Part shown: positions 7,072 through 14,754 of the stretch, one piece after another
Numbering within the stretch: position 1 is the first letter of the stretch
Layout of the letters: every line of letters starts with the position of its first letter
Source of the DNA: an uncultured Oscillospiraceae bacterium
GTDB lineage: Bacteria > Bacillota > Clostridia > Oscillospirales > Oscillospiraceae
Assembly: GCA_934593275.1 (NCBI GenBank)
Contig: CAKTQE010000027.1
Coordinates: forward strand, 1 to 26,435
Direction: 5' to 3'
Length of the DNA stretch: 26,435 nt
The notes under the pieces: model-generated
Seen by the model: the letters and a program-made list of their open reading frames with translations, nothing else
Databases searched by the model: none
What the model was told of the DNA's origin: nothing
Made by a program: the position numbers and the translations under genes

Positions 7072-7737
7072 GTGGCAGAAAACAGGCTGCTGGTCATTGA
7101 GGATGACCCGGAAATATCCAAGGCTTTGTGCCGGAATTTGCAGTGGGCGGGGTATCGCCTGATTCATTTTGCTGACGGCGGGCAAGCCCTGGACGCACTG
7201 GAACAGGACCACTTTTACGACCTGGCGTTGCTTGACATGATGCTGCCGGGGGTGGATGGCTTTGGGCTGCTGCCCAGGCTTCGGGAATACGGCGTTCCGG
7301 TGATCTGTCTTACGGCACTGACAGATGAACAGTCGGAAATCCGGGGCCTGCGGGAGGGGGCAGAGGATTATATTCCCAAGCCTTTCCGGATGGCGGCCCT
7401 GTTGGTGCGGATTGAAAAGGTGTTGGAGCGCAGTGGGAAACTGAACCAGATTTATCGGTTTCGGGATTTGGAGCTGGACGGCAAAAACCGGGTGCTGCGG
7501 CAGGGAAACACCGTTATCGCCCTGCCGCCTATGGAAATGGAGGTACTGACGGTGCTGATGAAAAACAAGAACCGCACAGTCTCCCGGGAAGAAATTCTCA
7601 AAGCCATCTGGGGCTATGATTACTTTGGAGACCTGCGGACGGTGGATGTGCGCATTGCCAATTTGCGAAAAAAGCTGGGCCTTTCCCAGGAAATTCGGAC
7701 CATCCCCAGAAGCGGCTACAGATTGGAGGAGCTATGA
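7072..7737 (+). CDS. OmpR/PhoB-family response regulator
   Basis: The 221-residue protein has a receiver domain (about 4-115) with the acidic pair E10-D11-D12, phosphoacceptor D55 (LALLDMMLPG), T81 and K103 (IPKPF). A C-terminal winged-helix domain follows (about 125-221) with the typical FGDLRTVDVRIANLRKKLG recognition region. It is therefore a phosphorylation-controlled transcription factor. Translation begins at a GTG. The GGGGACGG ribosome binding site is weak and there is no better in-frame start nearby. The stop overlaps the kinase ATG by 4 bases (ATGA). The partner kinase and a lipoprotein follow. The target genes are unknown apart from possible autoregulation. Confidence 0.92.
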   Translation: MAENRLLVIEDDPEISKALCRNLQWAGYRLIHFADGGQALDALEQDHFYDLALLDMMLPGVDGFGLLPRLREYGVPVICLTALTDEQSEIRGLREGAEDYIPKPFRMAALLVRIEKVLERSGKLNQIYRFRDLELDGKNRVLRQGNTVIALPPMEMEVLTVLMKNKNRTVSREEILKAIWGYDYFGDLRTVDVRIANLRKKLGLSQEIRTIPRSGYRLEEL

Positions 7738-9098
7738 AACTGAGATGGAAGCTGGCAGGACTTTGCGCGGCGGTGATGGCGGTGCTGTCCCTGGGGCTGG
7801 CAGAAAATATGTATGCCCAGGTGCTGCGGCAGACCTGGAATGTTCACGAGGACGCACTGGAACAGCAGTCCAAGCAAATCCGGACATCCTTTGAAGCGCA
7901 GGGGGCCAAAATCTGCGCCGAACTGCCGGATTCTCCAGGGCGGGAGATTTTGCTCCGGGACCTGTTTCAGTCCCTGGTCACCGGTCCGGCGGTGCTGCGG
8001 CTGGACGGTGAAACGGTATATGATTCCACAAATCGAATCTTTCCTGAGGGTGATACCCGGCAAGGCAGCTGGGGAAGCCTGGAAAGCACCCATGACTACA
8101 TCCGGGCAGGGGGTGGCAGTTCTCTGCTTGCAGGCCCCAAATACGAACTCTATCTTTTAGAGGATTTCCGGGGAACCTACAGCCGGATGGAATCGCTTTA
8201 CCAGGGCTTTTTAAGGTCGGCTGCCCTCACTCTGGTGGCTGGGGTGGCGGTGCTGGTGCTGATCCTCTGGCGGTCCCTTCGGCCCCTGGGGCAGCTGCAG
8301 CAGGCGGCGGCCCGCATTGCGGACGGTGCCTACGACCAGCGGGCCAGGGTCAAACGGAAAGACGAGGTGGGGCTTCTTGCCGGGGACTTTAATCGGATGG
8401 CCCAGGCGGTGCAGACCCATATTGAGGAACTGACGGAGCAAAACCGGCGGCAGCAGCAGTTTTTACGGGCGGTGACCCACGAATTCAAGACCCCCATGAC
8501 CTCTTTGCTTCTGAATGTGGAAACCCTGGAAACAATGGCCCTGCCGGAGCCGGAACGGCAGGATATTCTAAGCGATATGGACCGTCAGCTGACCTATCTG
8601 GAAGCCCTGGTGCAAAAGCTATTAAAGCTTCTGACCCTGGGCCAGGCTCCAAACCGGCAGACGGTAGAAAAAGCCTGGCTTCTGGAGCAAATACAGGCCC
8701 TGTGTGGGGCCACAGCAAAGCAGCAGGGCGTTTCTCTGGAATTGGAACGGGATGACCAGCCCCTTTTGGGGGATGGGGAACTGCTTTGCGCGGCCCTGCG
8801 GAATCTGACGGAAAACGCCATTCACGCTTCCCCTCCCGGCTCTGTCGTCACCCTGCGGCTGCTGGGCCAGACCCTGGAGGTAGAGGACCGGGGCTGCGGT
8901 ATCCCGGAAGAGCAGATTCCCAGGCTGACGGAGCCATTTTATACCGTAGACCCATCCAGGAGCAAGGGGCAGGGCGGCGTTGGCCTGGGCCTATCCCTGG
9001 TAAAAGCCATGATGGATGCCCAGGGTGGAGAACTTCAAATCGAAAGTACCCCCGGCCAGGGAACCATTGCCCGGCTGTTGCTGCCAAAGGAGGAATGA
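7734..9098 (+). CDS. Sensor histidine kinase with HAMP domain
   Basis: The 454-residue membrane kinase has TM1 at about 7-27, an extracytoplasmic sensor of about 130 residues, TM2 at about 162-180 and a HAMP domain (about 180-233). The H-box is FLRAVTHEFKTP with H249. The ATPase domain shows the N-box RNLTENAIHAS, the G1 box DRGCGIP, the F-box EPFYTVD and the G2 box GVGLGLSLVKA. All catalytic elements are intact. The start overlaps the regulator stop (ATGA). The sensor region contains no motif I recognise. The downstream lipoprotein starts 2 bases after the stop, so it is probably part of the same signalling module. Confidence 0.92.
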   Translation: MKLRWKLAGLCAAVMAVLSLGLAENMYAQVLRQTWNVHEDALEQQSKQIRTSFEAQGAKICAELPDSPGREILLRDLFQSLVTGPAVLRLDGETVYDSTNRIFPEGDTRQGSWGSLESTHDYIRAGGGSSLLAGPKYELYLLEDFRGTYSRMESLYQGFLRSAALTLVAGVAVLVLILWRSLRPLGQLQQAAARIADGAYDQRARVKRKDEVGLLAGDFNRMAQAVQTHIEELTEQNRRQQQFLRAVTHEFKTPMTSLLLNVETLETMALPEPERQDILSDMDRQLTYLEALVQKLLKLLTLGQAPNRQTVEKAWLLEQIQALCGATAKQQGVSLELERDDQPLLGDGELLCAALRNLTENAIHASPPGSVVTLRLLGQTLEVEDRGCGIPEEQIPRLTEPFYTVDPSRSKGQGGVGLGLSLVKAMMDAQGGELQIESTPGQGTIARLLLPKEE

Positions 9099-9100
9099 GG

Positions 9101-10393
9101 ATGAAACGAAGTATCTTGTGGCTTTTATTGTGCCTGCTGCTTACCGGCTGTACCCAGGAGTCCACTCCCCCAGAGCCTACCAGCGGCCAGCAAGCCCTCT
9201 GGGCCACCCAGGCCGGGGAAACTTGGCAGGAACTGACGCTGCCGGACCGGTTTACGGCCCATTGGACCGACACCCTCCTGGCCGATGCCCGCATTACCGC
9301 CTCCCAGGGAACAAAAATGCCCCTGGCTTTCATCCAGAGGCACCGCTTCACCCAGGAGGACCTGGACCGGCTGCTGGCCGCCTTTGCCAAGGGAAACCCC
9401 TGCCGTGGGAATACGGTGGAGACCAAGCAGTCCGCACAATTCGAAATCGAAGTCCTCCACCAGGCCTATGATGGAGCCGAGTGGCCGGGGGATGCGAAAT
9501 TCCGCCTCAAAAGGCTGGAAAGGAGCCTAAAAGGGTTGCCGGATGAAGCAGACCTTCCGCCGGTCACCAGCTTTTGGCACGATGAGGGCTTTGACTGCCC
9601 TGTGTTCTACGGAGAAGCGAGTGTAGACGGTACCGACTGGAAGTTCCAAATCATCGATAACGGGACGACCATGACCCAGGCTTTGTGTTATGAAAAAACC
9701 TATGGCCCATACGGTGCCAGCCGGATACAGCTGGAAGACGGGCAGGATTTTTCCTATGTGCAGCCGCCCCAGCAGATCACCCCGGAGAAAGCCAAGGCTC
9801 TGGGCGACCAGCTCATGGAAGCCCTGAACCTATCCAACATGGTCTGTGACGACATCCGTCAGGGCCTCAACGGTGCCCAGCTTCTGTGCTATGTGCCTAC
9901 CGTCCAGGGCATCCGGCTGTCTGCCATTGCCCAGCAGCACCAGAATACCCAGGGGGAAATCAGTCCCTACGTGACCTACCAGGCCCCCCGGGACATGGAC
10001 GGCGGCTTTTCCTGGGAGAACGCCCAAATCCTTTTGGAGGTCGGAACTCAGGGCATTCTGGCATTTCGTTGGACCATGCCCTTTGAGGTCACGGAGCTGG
10101 TGACAGATCAGGCCAAACTCCTGGATTTTGACACCGTCGCCCAAATCGCCCAGGACATTCTGCCGGAAGTCGTGACCCTGCCTCCAGACACCAAAACCGC
10201 CACCGTTGACCAGGTAGACCTGACCCTGATGCAGGTCCACGACAAAGGAAGCGACACCGCCACCGTCCTGCCAGTGTGGGACTTCTGGGCCACCGTCACC
10301 CAGGAGTACAACGAAGACACCCCCATCCGCCAGGTCCTGCTGACCCTCAACGCCATAGACGGAAGCGTGATCCGCCGGAGAGAGGGATATTAA
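9101..10393 (+). CDS. Predicted lipoprotein of unknown function in two-component operon
   Basis: I start the gene at the ATG at 9101, 2 bases after the kinase stop and behind AGGAGGAATGAGG. The open frame extends further upstream only by overlapping the kinase. The product (430 residues) begins with a lipoprotein signal, MKRSILWLLLCLLLTGC, with C17 as the lipidated cysteine. The mature part is acidic and soluble with no membrane segments. I do not recognise the fold; similar long lipoproteins are frequent beside two-component systems in Oscillospiraceae, and a DUF6034-type assignment is possible but unverified. It may modulate the kinase sensor from outside the membrane, which is inference from the operon. 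Confidence 0.75.
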   Translation: MKRSILWLLLCLLLTGCTQESTPPEPTSGQQALWATQAGETWQELTLPDRFTAHWTDTLLADARITASQGTKMPLAFIQRHRFTQEDLDRLLAAFAKGNPCRGNTVETKQSAQFEIEVLHQAYDGAEWPGDAKFRLKRLERSLKGLPDEADLPPVTSFWHDEGFDCPVFYGEASVDGTDWKFQIIDNGTTMTQALCYEKTYGPYGASRIQLEDGQDFSYVQPPQQITPEKAKALGDQLMEALNLSNMVCDDIRQGLNGAQLLCYVPTVQGIRLSAIAQQHQNTQGEISPYVTYQAPRDMDGGFSWENAQILLEVGTQGILAFRWTMPFEVTELVTDQAKLLDFDTVAQIAQDILPEVVTLPPDTKTATVDQVDLTLMQVHDKGSDTATVLPVWDFWATVTQEYNEDTPIRQVLLTLNAIDGSVIRRREGY

Positions 10394-10396
10394 AAC

Positions 10397-10429
10397 ACCG
10401 CCTGCCCCAATGAGGCAGGCGGTACTTTT
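10397..10429. terminator. Bidirectional intrinsic terminator between convergent operons
   Basis: ACCGCCTGCC at 10397-10406 pairs with GGCAGGCGGT at 10414-10423. The plus strand continues ACTTTT and the minus strand continues GTTTTA. It sits between the lipoprotein gene and the convergent arsR-like gene. Confidence 0.8.
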
Positions 10430-10469
10430 GAATGGACGGTTTGAAGATTCCCGGCTTTCCGGGTGTTTC

Positions 10470-10826
10470 TTACGGGCAGGAAATCTCCATGATCCGCTCG
10501 ATGGTCTCATGGAGGGTTTTGCACTGGGCGGTGTCGGCGGCCCGGTAGTAGACTTCTTTCCCCTCCCGGCGGCTGACGATAAGACCGGCGGCCCGCAGAA
10601 TTTTCAGATGGTGGGACACGGCGGGGCTGCTCATTTCCATCAGGGCCGACAGATTGATAACGCACTCCTCACAGTGACACAGCAGCCAGAATATCCGCAG
10701 ACGGCTGGGGTCATCCAGCTTCTTGAAAACGTCCGCCACCAGCGAAAAATCCGAGGTGGGGGGCATTTTTTCTTTCTCACGCTCAAAAACGCCCCCATGA
10801 TCATGGGGTACACAGGACTTACACAC
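10470..10826 (-). CDS. ArsR/SmtB-family metal-sensing repressor
   Basis: The 118-residue protein is a winged-helix dimeric repressor of the ArsR/SmtB family. The helix-turn-helix is LSALMEMSSPAVSHHLKILRAAGLI, preceded by the CHCEEC segment at the alpha-3 position where CadC-type sensors carry the metal-binding ELCVC motif. A wing (SRREGKEVYYRA) follows. The N-terminus adds C2, C5, H8 and H10, resembling the extra N-terminal ligands of CadC/ZiaR. A soft or thiophilic metal ligand is likely. The start is a GTG with GGAGGT about 9 bases upstream. It has its own promoter immediately after the ABC gene. No metal efflux gene is in the window. Confidence 0.88.
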   Translation of the reverse strand: MCKSCVPHDHGGVFEREKEKMPPTSDFSLVADVFKKLDDPSRLRIFWLLCHCEECVINLSALMEMSSPAVSHHLKILRAAGLIVSRREGKEVYYRAADTAQCKTLHETIERIMEISCP

Positions 10827-10863
10827 CTTCTACGCACCTCCGCAAGTTCTTTGTACAACTTCC

Positions 10864-10892
10864 ATTATAACGTTTCTTCCCGGTTTTTGCAA
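10864..10892 (-). promoter_or_regulatory. Promoter of arsR-like gene
   Basis: On the minus strand TTGCAA (10887-10892), a 17-base spacer and perfect TATAAT (10864-10869) precede the GTG by 37 bases. A short inverted repeat, AAGTT-N8-AACTT, lies just downstream and could be the ArsR operator; it is weak. Confidence 0.7.
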
Positions 10893-12557
10893 TCAGATTC
10901 CTGCATCTTTTGTTGATAAATCCAATACGCTTGTACACCCTGCAATGATTCTGGGGTCGTGGGTAATGACGATACAGGTTTTGTCCATCTGCCTTAGCCC
11001 TGCCATCACCGATCGAACCGTTTTGGCATCCAGATGTGAAAAGGTTTCATCGAAAATAACGGTTTGATTCTCCATGAGAACGGCCCGCAGAATGCTCAGG
11101 CTTTGCTTTTGCCCGCCGGAAAGGGACGTTCCCATGTAAGGAATGGATTCATTAAAATTGCTCGGCAACGCCCATATCCACTGGATACAGCCCAGTTTCT
11201 CACCTGTTTGTATGATTTCTTCCAAAGATGGTTGCCGCTCATTTCCCAGGAGAAGATTTTCAAGGATCGTCCCCTCCATAAAGTAGTCCGGCTGGGGTAC
11301 ATACGTAACGGATTTTCGCAGGGAAGCCAACGTGTATTCGTTTATGGATTTGCCGGAATAGTATACCGTTCCGTGGTATTCCAAAATAAGACCTGCCAGA
11401 ATTTTTCCCAGGGTGGATTTCCCACAGCCGCTTTCCCCGTAAATGGCAGTCATTGTGCCTGCCGGTATAGAGATTTCAGTTGGGTATTGAATGACCCCGT
11501 GATTCTCAAAACGGACGGAAAGATTCTGGGCTGAGAATGCGACTTCCAAAGAGTCCCCGTCTTCCTGCTGCGGTTTTCCCATTTCCTCAGAGGGCAAATC
11601 CCAGACTTCTATAAGTCGGTCCACACCAATGAGACTCTTTTTTAGAGCCGCCACCCCATCTCCCAGACACAGGAACAGGCTTGTGACCATGGGAGATAAC
11701 TGTAATACAAAGACGATTTGCTCCACATGCAGCTTTCCGGCTTTTACCGCGAAAATCCCCCACACGCAAACGCCCACATAAATTGCCAGGTCTACAACGG
11801 TGGTTGAGGAAGAAAGCCGCGTGTCCAAATCCCATTGCCGTTCAATGGTTCCGGTCAGTCTTTTGCACCTGTTCAGCAGCCAGTTTGTCAGGGGTTCCAC
11901 CATGTTCATCATGCGGATATTTTGCAGCTGAGAGACATACTGATTCAGAAAAGCAGTGATTTCCGAAAAATATTTTTGCTTTTCTTTGGAATTATCAAAT
12001 ATTTTTCCAGAAAGGTATAATTTTGTGAGCAGGGCGGCTAATCCCAAAAAAATTAAATAAAATCCGATTATCGGGCTGATTAGAAAGATGTTGATGCTTC
12101 CGCCCACGCCGGAAATCAGCAGCATCATTGCATAGAGGATGTTTGATAAAAACAGACTCTGAATCAGTTCCACGTCATTGCTCAGTCTTGAAAGGACTTC
12201 GCCCCTGTTTTCTTTTTGTAAAAATTTGTTTTGCGGTTTGGATTCCAGGAACTTTCTGTAAGTCATCTCCCGGATCCTCGCCGTCATTTTTTCCACGGTG
12301 ACGGACTGCATATGGGTGTTCAGTGTGTCAAAAAGGATAAAAGCAACAAGGAACAGGATGAATCGTTGAATGCCCTCTTTCAGTTTTGGAAGGTCCTGTA
12401 GCCGTGCCGCGTAAGCAACAGAGGAAAAAAGAAGCGCATTCAATAAATTGATGCAGTAATTCCGGGTGGAGACAAAAAAGGTGCTTAGGACATAGGGCGC
12501 AACATGGGGTTTGACCACTTCCAACGTTTTCCGTATTCTTTTCTCATACACGTTCAT
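10893..12557 (-). CDS. ABC exporter half-transporter (permease-ATPase fusion), second subunit
   Basis: The 554-residue protein has about six membrane segments (residues 20-300) of the type I exporter class and a C-terminal ATPase. Walker A is GESGCGKST (374-382), the signature LSGGQ (479-483), Walker B TVIFDE with D503 and E504, and the switch histidine lies in VITHD. It overlaps the preceding exporter gene by 4 bases (ATGA), so the two surely form a heterodimer. Codon use is A/T-richer than in flanking genes, suggesting horizontal acquisition. Substrate is unknown: such pairs export peptides, lipids or drugs. No precursor peptide, protease or modification gene was found next to it. Confidence 0.9.
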   Translation of the reverse strand: MNVYEKRIRKTLEVVKPHVAPYVLSTFFVSTRNYCINLLNALLFSSVAYAARLQDLPKLKEGIQRFILFLVAFILFDTLNTHMQSVTVEKMTARIREMTYRKFLESKPQNKFLQKENRGEVLSRLSNDVELIQSLFLSNILYAMMLLISGVGGSINIFLISPIIGFYLIFLGLAALLTKLYLSGKIFDNSKEKQKYFSEITAFLNQYVSQLQNIRMMNMVEPLTNWLLNRCKRLTGTIERQWDLDTRLSSSTTVVDLAIYVGVCVWGIFAVKAGKLHVEQIVFVLQLSPMVTSLFLCLGDGVAALKKSLIGVDRLIEVWDLPSEEMGKPQQEDGDSLEVAFSAQNLSVRFENHGVIQYPTEISIPAGTMTAIYGESGCGKSTLGKILAGLILEYHGTVYYSGKSINEYTLASLRKSVTYVPQPDYFMEGTILENLLLGNERQPSLEEIIQTGEKLGCIQWIWALPSNFNESIPYMGTSLSGGQKQSLSILRAVLMENQTVIFDETFSHLDAKTVRSVMAGLRQMDKTCIVITHDPRIIAGCTSVLDLSTKDAGI

Positions 12558-14173
12558 TCCTCCGCACCCTCCATCCTGATTTTATTTCCGCTTTCATCCA
12601 GCAATACCGCATCATGGGTGATAACGATGACAATATGGTCCTGGGACAGTGTTTCAAAAACCCTTTTGATACGAAGTGTATTTTGCAAATCAAGTCCAAC
12701 AGAGGGTTCATCGAAAATGTATATATACCCATTTTTCAATAGCGTCCGTGCCAGGGCGATTCGCTTTCGCTGTCCCAGGGAAAGCGGTTCACCAAGGTCG
12801 TGTAGCACGGTATTGTATTTTTCCGGAAGCACGTCTATTTCACTGTGAATTCCCACCGCTTCGCAGACGGAACGAATCTCATCCTCTGTGACAGGATTGG
12901 AGCCAAAGCGCAGATTGTTCAAAATGGTTGTGGGCAGGATCACGGCATCTTGTGTACAGACAGCAATATTCTGAGCCAGTTCTTTTGGGGATAAATTGCC
13001 GATTGCCGCCCCGCAAACGGAAATCACACCGCCAGACGGCTTCTCTTCTCCCAGTAAAAGCTTCACCACCGTGCTTTTTCCGCATCCGTTCTTTCCAACG
13101 ATATAATTCACCTTGCCGGGTGTACACTGGAAGCTGACATTGTGCAAAACTTCCTCGGAGCCGTTGTATCCAAAGGATACATGGTCAAAAACAATACTGC
13201 CGCAGGCTTCCGGAAAACACGCCTTGTTGTTCTCTACAGGGGCAGTCAGATTGTCCAGGAGCCGATGGACATTCACCTTGGTGCTGACTAAAATTTTTAC
13301 AGAGCGATCCAGGCACATGATCGGCTCAATCAAATTCTCCAGCAGGGTCATGGCCACAAAGAACGTGCCAATGGTGATCTGCCCCACGGCCACAAGCTTT
13401 CCACAGGCAACGGTGATCCAAAGCATCACCAGAAAAGAGAGCAACATGGAAATTGCGGAAAATAGCGATGTTTGCCAATCTATTTTCTGATATATCCGAT
13501 TATACGCTCCCAATGCGCTGCTGTAAGCTTCCACCGAAACTTCTTCCAGTCTGTATGCCTTGATGGCCTCCATGTTCTCTATTCCATGAAATGCTTTCTG
13601 GTTGCTTTCTTCCAGAATCTGTTGAAGAAAATGCCGGGTGGTATTTATTTTCGTATTGACACCATATGTAAATGCGGCTTGAACCAGGCACAGCAAGACG
13701 GCAGTAACCGCAATGGACCAGTGTGTCTTTGTCCAAAGGACGGCTACTGCCGCAAGAAAAGCCGTGGTGTCCGGGACAATTTTTTGCAAAATACGCCGGA
13801 TGCACCCAAGGACCGCGTTCACATCCTGGGTCATCAATGTTGTTATTTTTCCAACATCCTTGTCTTTTTTCTTGGGCTGAACGCCAACGCTGCAAATGAT
13901 CCGCTGATAGAGCGTGGATTGAACCTTTGCGATATAACCGTTGCTGCTTTTCCACATTCCATAACCCATGACCAGGGAGATCCCGGCCAGCAAAAGAATA
14001 GACATCAGTTCCTTGTAGGACGTAACGCCTGGCAGCTGGTCGATAAATGCGCCGATCAGCACTTTTGCTTTCGTTGAAGATACCGTGTATCCGATGGAAC
14101 ACGCCACCGCAAGGAAAACCCTTGTATCGCAAATCCATATCTTTGTTACGGGATTTCCCTTGCCAGCTTTCAT
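12554..14173 (-). CDS. ABC exporter half-transporter (permease-ATPase fusion), first subunit
   Basis: I set the start at the ATG at 14171-14173: GGAGG lies 9 bases upstream, and the upstream in-frame ATGs fall between the promoter and this site. The product is 539 residues with about six membrane segments and a C-terminal ATPase. Walker A is GKNGCGKST (about 360-368) and Walker B YIFDEPSVGLD. The signature reads LSLGQ instead of LSGGQ, a deviation often seen in one subunit of heterodimeric exporters with one weakened ATP site. It is the first gene of the pair, is transcribed from a near-consensus promoter, and shares the lower GC of its partner. Confidence 0.9.
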   Translation of the reverse strand: MKAGKGNPVTKIWICDTRVFLAVACSIGYTVSSTKAKVLIGAFIDQLPGVTSYKELMSILLLAGISLVMGYGMWKSSNGYIAKVQSTLYQRIICSVGVQPKKKDKDVGKITTLMTQDVNAVLGCIRRILQKIVPDTTAFLAAVAVLWTKTHWSIAVTAVLLCLVQAAFTYGVNTKINTTRHFLQQILEESNQKAFHGIENMEAIKAYRLEEVSVEAYSSALGAYNRIYQKIDWQTSLFSAISMLLSFLVMLWITVACGKLVAVGQITIGTFFVAMTLLENLIEPIMCLDRSVKILVSTKVNVHRLLDNLTAPVENNKACFPEACGSIVFDHVSFGYNGSEEVLHNVSFQCTPGKVNYIVGKNGCGKSTVVKLLLGEEKPSGGVISVCGAAIGNLSPKELAQNIAVCTQDAVILPTTILNNLRFGSNPVTEDEIRSVCEAVGIHSEIDVLPEKYNTVLHDLGEPLSLGQRKRIALARTLLKNGYIYIFDEPSVGLDLQNTLRIKRVFETLSQDHIVIVITHDAVLLDESGNKIRMEGAEE

Positions 14174-14223
14174 TGCACCGTTCCTCCATTCTCTTTGCAC
14201 AGGCAGTATGCGCATTGGGTTTG

Positions 14224-14252
14224 AGTATAGCATGAACACCTTTTTATTGCAA
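14224..14252 (-). promoter_or_regulatory. Promoter of ABC exporter operon
   Basis: TTGCAA (14247-14252), a 17-base spacer and TATACT (14224-14229) read on the minus strand. The ribosome binding site and ATG follow about 50 bases downstream. Confidence 0.75.
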
Positions 14253-14301
14253 GGGATTATGGAAAAATCCCAGGCTTTAAGAAGCTTTTAGGGCAAAGTT
14301 T

Positions 14302-14329
14302 TGCGCCCCTTGCCGAAGCAAGGGGCGCA
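14302..14329 (-). terminator. Strong hairpin at end of tct-ridA operon
   Basis: TGCGCCCCTTGC pairs perfectly with GCAAGGGGCGCA around a CGAA loop, about 26 bases past the ridA stop. The U-tract is poor on both strands, so termination is probable but not certain. Confidence 0.55.
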
Positions 14330-14355
14330 TCTGTTTGGAGGGGGATAAATCTAAA

Positions 14356-14739
14356 TTACGCCTTGACCGCAATGGCCTCGATCTCTACTCTGGCGTTCTT
14401 GGGCAGGGCCGCGACCTGGAAAGCGGCCCGGGCGGGGTAAGGCTCAGCGAAGAATTCGCCGTAAACCTGGTTCATGGCGGCAAACTCGTTGATGTCGGCA
14501 AGCAGAACGGTGGTCTTCACCACATCGCCCATGGTCATGCCGTTGGCTTCCAGAATGGCTTTCAGGTTGGTGAGAGACTGTCTGGTCTGGGAAACGATGT
14601 CCTCACCGGGGAAATTGCCGGTGGCCGGGTCAATGGGCAGCTGGCCGGAGATAAAGGCCTGGTTTCCGGCGGCAATGCCCTGGGAGTAGGGTCCGATGGC
14701 CGCGGGTGCGGCAGAAGTGTGAATAGCGTTGTTCGACAT
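14356..14739 (-). CDS. ridA: RidA family enamine/imine deaminase
   Basis: The 127-residue protein matches RidA/YjgF over its full length. It shows the N-terminal AIGPYSQG motif, the [13 protein letters not shown] strand, and the active-site arginine R104 in [13 protein letters not shown] followed by VEIEAIA. RidA enzymes hydrolyse 2-aminoacrylate and related imines released by PLP enzymes, preventing damage to other PLP enzymes. The gene lies 15 bases after the tctA stop with its own GAAAGGA ribosome binding site, so it is the last gene of the tct operon. Its position near a PatB/MalY-type beta-lyase, which generates such imines, fits this role. Confidence 0.93.
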   Translation of the reverse strand: MSNNAIHTSAAPAAIGPYSQGIAAGNQAFISGQLPIDPATGNFPGEDIVSQTRQSLTNLKAILEANGMTMGDVVKTTVLLADINEFAAMNQVYGEFFAEPYPARAAFQVAALPKNARVEIEAIAVKA

Positions 14740-14754
14740 AATATCAGTTCCTTT

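Noticed and set aside
10893..14173. ABC pair as a lanthipeptide or bacteriocin export system
   Set aside because: There is no C39 peptidase domain, precursor peptide, LanM/LanB-like or radical SAM gene adjacent to the pair in this window.
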